Position numbers and translations under genes: made by a program. The notes beneath the pieces are model-generated. The model did not search any database. It was not told where the DNA came from and worked only from the letters and a program-made list of their open reading frames with translations. Positions 54,697 through 64,000 of a stretch of 64,000 bases of DNA are shown here, one piece after another (the stretch's first letter is position 1; each line of letters starts with the position of its first letter). Source of the stretch: Xanthobacteraceae bacterium (lineage in GTDB: Bacteria; Pseudomonadota; Alphaproteobacteria; Rhizobiales; Xanthobacteraceae); NCBI GenBank assembly GCA_022844485.1, contig JALHLQ010000015.1, positions 35,301 through 99,300 on the forward strand. The letters run 5' to 3'.

Positions 54697-55713
54697 TCAT
54701 CTCCACGTCTTGCTCCGGAACGCGCCTTGCGTCTCGCGGTGGCCTTCGGTGAGCGCCAGCAGACTTGCAATGGCCGGATCGCGTCCTGCCATCACGTCGT
54801 CAACCGCCTTGCGAAACGCAGTGACGACCGACTTCACATAGGCGCGGCTGCGCTGGCGGCCCTCGATCTTCAGCGCGGTGACGCCGGCGCGCATCAGGTC
54901 GGGCAGGAGAGCGGACAGATTCAGGCTCACCGGCTCCTCGAACGCGTAATAGGGGTCGCTTCGCGCCCCACAGCGGTAGCGTCCCTTGCAGATGGTCGGA
55001 TAACCGGCGCTTTCGCGGGGCGCAAATTGATCGATGACGATGGGACCGAGCTTCGTCGTCAGGTTACGCTCGGCGTCCTCCTCGTAACGGACCTCGGCGG
55101 CGGGCGAGCAGACGCCGTCCATGTTGGTCGACAGGCCGGTGATGTAGTTCGTCAGGCTGCAGCGGCCTTCCGCCATCATGCCGATATTCCCGAAGATGAA
55201 GGCTTCGATTTCGCAAGGGATCGCGCTGTGCACATCGGCGATCTCGGCGACCGTCAGCATGCGGGGGAGCACCACGCGTTTGACGCCGAACTCCTCGCAA
55301 TAGAAGCGGATCGCCTCGGGCGAGGACGCGCCGGCCTGCACGGACAGATGCAGCCGCAAGGCGGGATGGGTGCGGGCTGCATAGGCGGCGACGCCCATGT
55401 CGGCGACGATCACCGCATCGACGCCGAGGCCGGGCGCGAGGTCGATCGCCTCGCGCCAAAGGCCAAAGCGGCCCGCAGGCGGAAACGTGTTGATCGCGAG
55501 CAGCACCTTCGCGCCGCGGCCATGGGCGTAACCGACGGCATCGCGCAGTTCGGCCACCGAGAAGTTGAGGCCCGGGAAGTTGCGGGCGTTCGTCTCGTTC
55601 TGGAAGCCGCAATAGACGGCGTCGGCTCCGGCATCCACCGCCGTTCGAAGCGCGGCGGGAGTGCCGGCCGGGCACACGAGTTCGGGGCGCGTGTAATGGG
55701 CGGCGTCAGCCAT
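54697..55713 (-). CDS. ubiU: Oxygen-independent ubiquinone hydroxylation factor UbiU (U32 family)
   Basis: The 338-aa U32 protein has RPELVCPAGTPAALRTAVDA, GADAVYCGFQNETNARNF, VQAGASSPEAIRFY, IPCEIEAFIFGNIGMMAEGR and the Fe-S cysteines CSLTNY, CSPAAE and ICKGRYRC (about residues 170-235). It forms the UbiUV heterodimer for anaerobic ubiquinone hydroxylation. It starts 8 bp inside the ubiT gene and ends next to ubiV; all three are tightly coupled on the minus strand. Confidence 0.93.
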   Translation of the reverse strand: MADAAHYTRPELVCPAGTPAALRTAVDAGADAVYCGFQNETNARNFPGLNFSVAELRDAVGYAHGRGAKVLLAINTFPPAGRFGLWREAIDLAPGLGVDAVIVADMGVAAYAARTHPALRLHLSVQAGASSPEAIRFYCEEFGVKRVVLPRMLTVAEIADVHSAIPCEIEAFIFGNIGMMAEGRCSLTNYITGLSTNMDGVCSPAAEVRYEEDAERNLTTKLGPIVIDQFAPRESAGYPTICKGRYRCGARSDPYYAFEEPVSLNLSALLPDLMRAGVTALKIEGRQRSRAYVKSVVTAFRKAVDDVMAGRDPAIASLLALTEGHRETQGAFRSKTWR

Positions 55714-56251
55714 GGCTGCTCCTGCGAATGGCGCGAAGCTGATCGAGCGCAAATCTGGCCGGCGTGGAGAACGGCCCGAAGGCGCCGGTGACGGTGTCGA
55801 CAACGCCGCCATCAAGATCGTCCAGCGCATTCCGCAGCGCGACGACCGCTTCGGTGTCGCCGCTTACCCGAAGATCGCGCGAGAAGAACAGCGCGTCCCC
55901 ATCCAGCCTGCCGTCGATCATGTCGAGGAGATCGAGAAACGTGCCGGCGATTCCCGCGTCATGCACGGGCCGCTCGGAGCGGCGATAAGGCGTCAAGCTC
56001 GGAGCCTCCGGTTTCGGCCGCAGCAACAGCACGAAGGGAAGATCGACTGGATCGACCAGGAAACGTTTGGCGGCATGCGGGCCGAGCCGTTCGAAAACCT
56101 CGGGCTTGGCGCGCGCGACGTGGGCGGCCATCCGATCAAAGATCGGCTGCAGCAGGAACAGCGGTACCGGCGCGAGCAGGAGCCGGGGAATGTCTTGCGC
56201 GGCCGGGAGCCACGAGGATGGGGGCGCCTCGGCATGGGAGGGGGCGGGCAT
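55706..56251 (-). CDS. ubiT: SCP2-domain ubiquinone biosynthesis protein UbiT
   Basis: The 181-aa protein has an SCP2 lipid-carrier fold: LLLAPVPLFLLQPIFDRMAA, VDLPFVLLLRPKPEAPSL, a region DGRLDGDALFFSRDLRVSGD and TEAVVALRNALDDLDG. UbiT binds hydrophobic quinone intermediates and supports UbiUV in oxygen-free synthesis. Its presence ahead of ubiU and ubiV makes the assignment firm. The ATG at 56251 is the first in the frame. It is convergent to nothing; the oxoprolinase gene follows on the same strand upstream. Confidence 0.88.
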   Translation of the reverse strand: MPAPSHAEAPPSSWLPAAQDIPRLLLAPVPLFLLQPIFDRMAAHVARAKPEVFERLGPHAAKRFLVDPVDLPFVLLLRPKPEAPSLTPYRRSERPVHDAGIAGTFLDLLDMIDGRLDGDALFFSRDLRVSGDTEAVVALRNALDDLDGGVVDTVTGAFGPFSTPARFALDQLRAIRRSSHG

Positions 56252-56320
56252 GGGCCGGCATCTTTACGGAAAGCGGGCCGTGCCCGCCTTGACATAGGCC
56301 AAGCCGGCGAGGCGCCCCCG

Positions 56321-60022
<3,702 letters not shown>

Positions 60023-60199
60023 CGTTAACCTCCCCGAGCAGCCTTGAACCGAAACACGCTATGACCGGCAGTCGCCGGTTGCGCAAGCCGTGGTCAGGTC
60101 GGTACGATCCTCTAGGACCGGCCACAGATCTTGGCAGCCAAGGGCCACAGCGGGCGAATGGACCGTCGCTCGCATCGGACGGGAACAGGAGACCAAATC

Positions 60200-61168
60200 A
60201 TGCGCATTGCATTCGTAGCCGGCCTTGTCGCTGGCGCGCTCGTCGCCGGGCAGGCCACGGCGCAGACGGGCTGGGATATGCCGACGCCCTATGCGGACGG
60301 CAATTTCCACACGAGGAATGTCCGCGAGTTCGTGGCCGATGTGGAGAAGGCGGCCGGCGGGAAGTTGAAGATCACGGTCCACTCCAACGCATCGCTGATC
60401 AAGATGCCTGAGATCAAGCGCGCGGTTCAAAGCGGGCAGGTCCAGATCGGGGAGGTGCTGATCTCCGTCCTCAGCAACGAAGACGCGATGTTCGGCTTCG
60501 AATCCATCCCGGGGCTTGCGACGAGCTATGCCGAGGCGAAGAAGCTGTACGCGGCGGCGAAGCCGTTCGTCTCGCAGCGCTTCGAAAAACAGGGTTTGAT
60601 GCTTCTCTATTCGGTGGCGTGGCCGCCGCAGGGCATCTACGCGAAGAAGCCGGTCGAATCAATCGCCGATCTGCGCGGCACCAAGTTCCGCACCTACAAT
60701 CCGTCCACGTCGCGGTTTGCCGAACTGATGGGCGCGGTGCCGACCACGGTGCAGGTGCCCGAAGTGCCGCAGGCTTTCCGCACGGGACTGGTGGACGCGA
60801 TGATCACGTCCGGCGCGACCGGCGTCGATACCCAAGCCTGGGACTATCTCACGCACTATTACGACACGCAGGCCTTCCTGCCGCAGAACGTCGTCATGGT
60901 GAACAAAGGGGCGTTTGACGCGCTCCCGGCCGACGTCAAGAAAGCGATCACCGAGGCCGCCGCGCGCGCCGAGGAGCGCGGGTGGAAGATGTCGGAGGAG
61001 CTGAACGAGGGCTACAAGAAGACCATGGCGGAGAAAGGGATCAAGGTGCTGCAGCCGTCGGCGAAGCTGAAGGCCGACATTGCGGCGATCGGCAAGCAAA
61101 TGGCCGAAGAATGGGCCAAGCGCGCTGGTTCCGACGGCGAAAAGGTGCTGGCCGCGTTCAACAAGTGA
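60200..61168 (+). CDS. TRAP transporter substrate-binding protein DctP
   Basis: The 322-aa periplasmic receptor has a signal (RIAFVAGLVAGALVAGQATA). DctP motifs include VADVEKAAGGKLKITVHSNA, VQSGQVQIGEVLISVLSNED, YSVAWPPQGIYAKKPV, the carboxylate-binding Arg region GTKFRTYNPSTSRFAELMGA, and PQAFRTGLVDAMITSGATG. It binds an organic acid for the membrane subunits encoded next. AGGAGA precedes ATG 60200; the upstream open frame is ignored. Divergent from the oxoprolinase gene. Confidence 0.93.
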   Translation: MRIAFVAGLVAGALVAGQATAQTGWDMPTPYADGNFHTRNVREFVADVEKAAGGKLKITVHSNASLIKMPEIKRAVQSGQVQIGEVLISVLSNEDAMFGFESIPGLATSYAEAKKLYAAAKPFVSQRFEKQGLMLLYSVAWPPQGIYAKKPVESIADLRGTKFRTYNPSTSRFAELMGAVPTTVQVPEVPQAFRTGLVDAMITSGATGVDTQAWDYLTHYYDTQAFLPQNVVMVNKGAFDALPADVKKAITEAAARAEERGWKMSEELNEGYKKTMAEKGIKVLQPSAKLKADIAAIGKQMAEEWAKRAGSDGEKVLAAFNK

Positions 61169-61170
61169 AG

Positions 61171-61297
61171 CTGCTCCCTCCCCTGGAAGGGGGAGGGTCG
61201 GGGTGGGGGTTGGACGCGCGGCCGTATCCTTTGTGAATCTGATGACCCCCACCCGACGAGCTTCGCACGTCGACCTCCCCCTTTCAGGGGGAGGAAG
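61171..61297. repeat. Palindromic G/C-tract repeat between dctP and dctQ
   Basis: CTGCTCCCTCCCCTGGAAGG, GGGAGGGTCGGGGTGGGGG is roughly mirrored by ACCCCCACCCGACG and GTCGACCTCCCCCTTTCAGG, GGGAGG. Each end is itself a hairpin (CTCCCTCCCC / GGGGGAGGG; CCTCCCCCT / AGGGGGAGG). It is a widespread type of rhizobial intergenic element. It separates the receptor from the permease genes and may tune their mRNA ratio. Confidence 0.7.
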
Positions 61298-61336
61298 ATT
61301 TCAATCAAACGCCTGGGCGCCCGGGGGTCAGCCTTG

Positions 61337-61861
61337 ATGCGAAAGTTTCTCGACGGGCTTTACGCGCTGACCACTGTGCTCGCGGGTGCCGCGCTCGTGT
61401 CGATTGCCGTCATTATCGTCGTGCAAGTCGTGGCCCGCTTCTTGGGAATGCAATTCCGGGGCGGCGACGATTTCGCCGGCTATGCGCTCGCGGCGGCCTC
61501 GCTGCTCGCGCTGGGCCCAACCTACCGCCACGGCGAGCACATCCGCGTCGGCATTCTCGTCGAGCGTTTTGCCGGGGCGAAGCGGCTCGCGATCGAAATG
61601 ATCGCGCTTGCCATTGCGATCGTCGGCGTCGCCTGGGCCACGTATTGGATCTTTTGGTTCGTATTCGACTCCTGGCGCTTCAACGAGCTGAGCCAAGGCC
61701 TCGTGCCGGTGCCGCTCTGGATCCCGCAAAGCGCCTTGCTCGTTGGGCTGGCGGTGCTTCTTGTCGCGCTCGTCGAGGACTTCGTGCGCGCGGCTCTTGG
61801 ATCGACCCCGAGCTATCTCGCGATGAAGCCGTCCCCCGACGCTCCGATGTTCGAGCGGTGA
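61337..61861 (+). CDS. TRAP transporter small permease DctQ
   Basis: The 174-aa protein has four transmembrane helices: LYALTTVLAGAALVSIAVII, FAGYALAAASLLALGPTY, MIALAIAIVGVAWATYWIFW and SALLVGLAVLLVALVEDFVR. The RHGEHIRVGIL motif in the second loop is the DctQ hallmark. It pairs with DctM to transport the DctP ligand with Na+ or H+. ATG 61337; a TTG one codon earlier is possible. The stop overlaps a possible GTG of dctM. Confidence 0.92.
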   Translation: MRKFLDGLYALTTVLAGAALVSIAVIIVVQVVARFLGMQFRGGDDFAGYALAAASLLALGPTYRHGEHIRVGILVERFAGAKRLAIEMIALAIAIVGVAWATYWIFWFVFDSWRFNELSQGLVPVPLWIPQSALLVGLAVLLVALVEDFVRAALGSTPSYLAMKPSPDAPMFER

Positions 61862-61866
61862 TCGGC

Positions 61867-63174
61867 ATGGACCCGGTTTTCGCTGGCCTGGTTCTCGTCG
61901 TCACCCTGTTTGTTTTCCTCACCTTCGGCGTTTGGATCGGGGTGGCGCTCGGCACCGTGGGCTGGGTTGGGCTTTATGCGTTCACCAACGTCAAGAGCGG
62001 GCTGACGTTCGGGACTACGTTGTGGAGCGCGAACAATTCATGGACCCTCACGGCGCTGCCGATGTTCATCTGGATGGGCGAGATCCTGTTCCGCTCGCGG
62101 CTGTCCGAGGACATGTTCCGGGGCCTTGCGCCGTGGATGCAAGGCCTCCCCGGCCGGCTGCTGCATACGAATGTGTACGGCTGCGGCATCTTCGCTGCCA
62201 TTTCCGGCTCATCAGCCGCCACCGCGGCGACCATCGGCAAGATGACCCTGCCGGAATTGCGCAAACGCGGCTATGACGATTTCATGCTGGTCGGCTCGCT
62301 GGCGGGCTCCGGCACGCTCGGCTTGCTCATTCCGCCCTCGATCATCCTGATCGTCTACGGCGTGGCCGCGGAAGTGTCGATCGCGCGACTCTTCATCGCC
62401 GGCGTCATCCCCGGCATCATCCTGATGTTGATCTTCTCGGCCATCGTCATCGGCTGGGCGCTGATGAACCCGAAGAAAGTCCCGCCGCGCGACCCGCTGA
62501 TGCCGTTCCGCGCCAAGCTTTGGGAGAGCCGGCGGCTGATTCCGGTCGTGGGTCTCATCCTGCTGGTGCTCGGTTCGATCTACGGCGGCTTCGCTACGCC
62601 GACGGAATCGGCCGTGCTCGGCGTGATCGGCGCCCTCGTGCTCTCCTATTTCACCGGCGGGCTGACATGGGAGACGTTCAAGGAGAGCGTCGTTGGCGCG
62701 ACGCGGACCAATTGCATGATCGCGCTGATCCTCTCGGGCGCGGCGTTCCTCACGGCCGCCATGGGCTTCACGAAGTTGCCCATCGTCTTCGCCGATTGGA
62801 TCGCGAGTCTCGGATTGTCCCAGATCGGGCTGATCGCCGCGCTCACCATCGTCTTCATTGTCCTCGGCTGCTTCCTCGACGGGATTTCCATGGTGGTGCT
62901 GACCGCTGCCGTCATCCTGCCGGCCGTGGAGAAGGCCGGTATCGATCTCCTCTGGTTCGGCATTTTCATCGTTCTCGTGGTCGAGATGGCGCAGATCACC
63001 CCGCCGGTCGGTTTCAATCTGTTCGTCTTGCAAGGGCTGTCCGGCCGCGGCATGGCCTATGTGGCCGCAGCCGCGCTGCCGTTCTTCTTCGGCATGGTGC
63101 TGATGGTGGCGATCGTCACCATGTTTCCGCAGATCGTGAGCTGGCTGCCGAACCAGATGCTCGGTACGCGTTAG
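61867..63174 (+). CDS. TRAP transporter large permease DctM
   Basis: The 435-aa protein has about 12 hydrophobic helices with DctM signatures: ALPMFIWMGEILFRSRLSED, CGIFAAISGSSAATAATIGK, GYDDFMLVGSLAGSGTLGLL, IPPSIILIVYGVAAEVSIAR, ATPTESAVLGVIGALVLS and EMAQITPPVGFNLFVLQGLS. It forms the transport channel. ATG 61867 is preferred; GTG 61858, overlapping the dctQ stop, would add three residues. Last gene of the dctPQM set. Confidence 0.94.
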   Translation: MDPVFAGLVLVVTLFVFLTFGVWIGVALGTVGWVGLYAFTNVKSGLTFGTTLWSANNSWTLTALPMFIWMGEILFRSRLSEDMFRGLAPWMQGLPGRLLHTNVYGCGIFAAISGSSAATAATIGKMTLPELRKRGYDDFMLVGSLAGSGTLGLLIPPSIILIVYGVAAEVSIARLFIAGVIPGIILMLIFSAIVIGWALMNPKKVPPRDPLMPFRAKLWESRRLIPVVGLILLVLGSIYGGFATPTESAVLGVIGALVLSYFTGGLTWETFKESVVGATRTNCMIALILSGAAFLTAAMGFTKLPIVFADWIASLGLSQIGLIAALTIVFIVLGCFLDGISMVVLTAAVILPAVEKAGIDLLWFGIFIVLVVEMAQITPPVGFNLFVLQGLSGRGMAYVAAAALPFFFGMVLMVAIVTMFPQIVSWLPNQMLGTR

Positions 63175-63283
63175 CGCGGTTTCCGCTTCGATGGAATCGG
63201 CGACGGCTCTGGAAACTTTTTGTTTGTCGCATTTTTCTACGTTGAACCGGTTCCCACTTCGCCGGACAATGCCCTGACATGGC

Positions 63284-63315
63284 GAGGGCCCGGCGGATCT
63301 CACCGCCGGGCCCTC
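63284..63315. terminator. Hairpin between dctM and rnpB 3' ends
   Basis: A perfect 13-bp stem, GAGGGCCCGGCGG (63284-63296) and CCGCCGGGCCCTC (63303-63315), with a 6-nt loop, lies between the convergent dctM and RNase P RNA genes. There is no T run. It probably ends rnpB transcription from the minus strand and perhaps dctM. Confidence 0.65.
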
Positions 63316-63325
63316 ATATCGAATC

Positions 63326-63750
<425 letters not shown>

Positions 63751-63891
63751 AGACCAGGAATGGGGGTGGGCGGGCGCGCGGTCAAGGGTTTTGGGGCGGC
63801 CAGGCGCGCATTTGGACCGCCTGCAATTGCGACTTAGTTGCAAGCAGTATATTGCCTTCTCTGAATGCAGATTTCAAGCCGTTGTCCGGGC

Positions 63892-64000
63892 TCAGCACAT
63901 ATGAGACGCGGGGGTCTCGTTGGCTCGGCGTCGTTTGAGGTACTCGGAGGGCGTGAGGCCGGCAAGGGCTCCGTGCGGCCTGTGGTGATTGTAGAGATGC
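63892..64000 (-). mobile_element. 3' end of an IS3-family transposase (OrfB), runs off the window
   Basis: The last 35 codons on the minus strand read HLYNHHRPHGALAGLTPSEY followed by LKRRRANETPASHMC and TGA at 63892-63894. YNHHRPHGALAGLTPSEYL is the well-known C terminus of IS3-type DDE integrases. The rest lies beyond the window. The IS end is probably within ~30 bp left of the stop (near 63861-63887), about 110 bp from rnpB. Whether the copy is intact cannot be judged. Confidence 0.88.

Overview
The window is GC-rich chromosomal DNA of an alphaproteobacterium, most likely order Hyphomicrobiales (Rhizobiales) near Bradyrhizobiaceae/Xanthobacteraceae. Grounds, from sequence and family knowledge: orphan Bug-type periplasmic binding receptors, a TRAP transporter, a MetF-MetH pair behind an ArsR-methyltransferase regulator, an HPF-cold-shock fusion, the DUF6505/DUF6352/DUF3305/DUF3306 set beside formate dehydrogenase, and palindromic intergenic repeats of a kind common in this group. 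Nothing points to a phage, plasmid or integrative element. The only transposase is a fragment running off the right end.

Layout. 0.2-9 kb: a LysR-type DNA-binding fragment, a Crp/Fnr regulator, a secreted patatin, a Bug receptor, a glycosyltransferase divergent from UDP-glucuronate decarboxylase, a tusA-like gene with a 2-hydroxyacid dehydrogenase, and a secreted WD40-cytochrome c fusion. 9-25 kb: a nearly self-contained formate dehydrogenase (FDH) module. It has a four-cluster Fe-S protein (minus strand), a tightly overlapped cassette of five poorly characterised genes, an HTH-TorD chaperone fusion, a small Tat-type protein, the fdh alpha, beta and gamma genes ending in a strong terminator, then mobB, moeA, mobA and fdhD for the molybdenum cofactor and sulfur insertion. 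A pair of large palindromes lies between moeA and mobA. 25-32.6 kb: FAD-dependent ferredoxin reductase, a probably exported deaminase, ettA, a vapBC-type toxin-antitoxin pair, HPF-CSD, a lytic transglycosylase and two glycine-zipper envelope proteins. 32.9-42.3 kb: second Bug receptor, a SET-domain protein, TPP-riboswitch-controlled thiC, ogt, a guanine-deaminase-like gene overlapping panE, an HtrA protease, trmO and a B3/B4 protein. 42.4-48 kb: a methionine-cycle operon (ArsR-methyltransferase regulator, metF, metH) preceded by a 16-bp near-palindrome. 48-64 kb: LysR regulator, amidase with DUF2798, extensin-like lipoprotein, class II aldolase-like protein, MgtC, ubiTUV for oxygen-independent ubiquinone synthesis, a fused 5-oxoprolinase/hydantoinase divergent from a DctPQM TRAP transporter, the RNase P RNA gene (minus strand) and the 3' end of an IS3-type transposase.

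How it fits together. The FDH module supplies enzyme, membrane cytochrome b, Tat export, chaperone, cofactor nucleotide attachment and sulfuration from neighbouring genes. ubiTUV would let the quinone pool that accepts FDH electrons be made without oxygen. The best candidates for undescribed biology are the HTH-TorD fusion together with an inverted repeat over a plausible -10 box of its own operon, and the conserved but uncharacterised cassette just upstream. All calls come from reading the sequence; no database search was possible.
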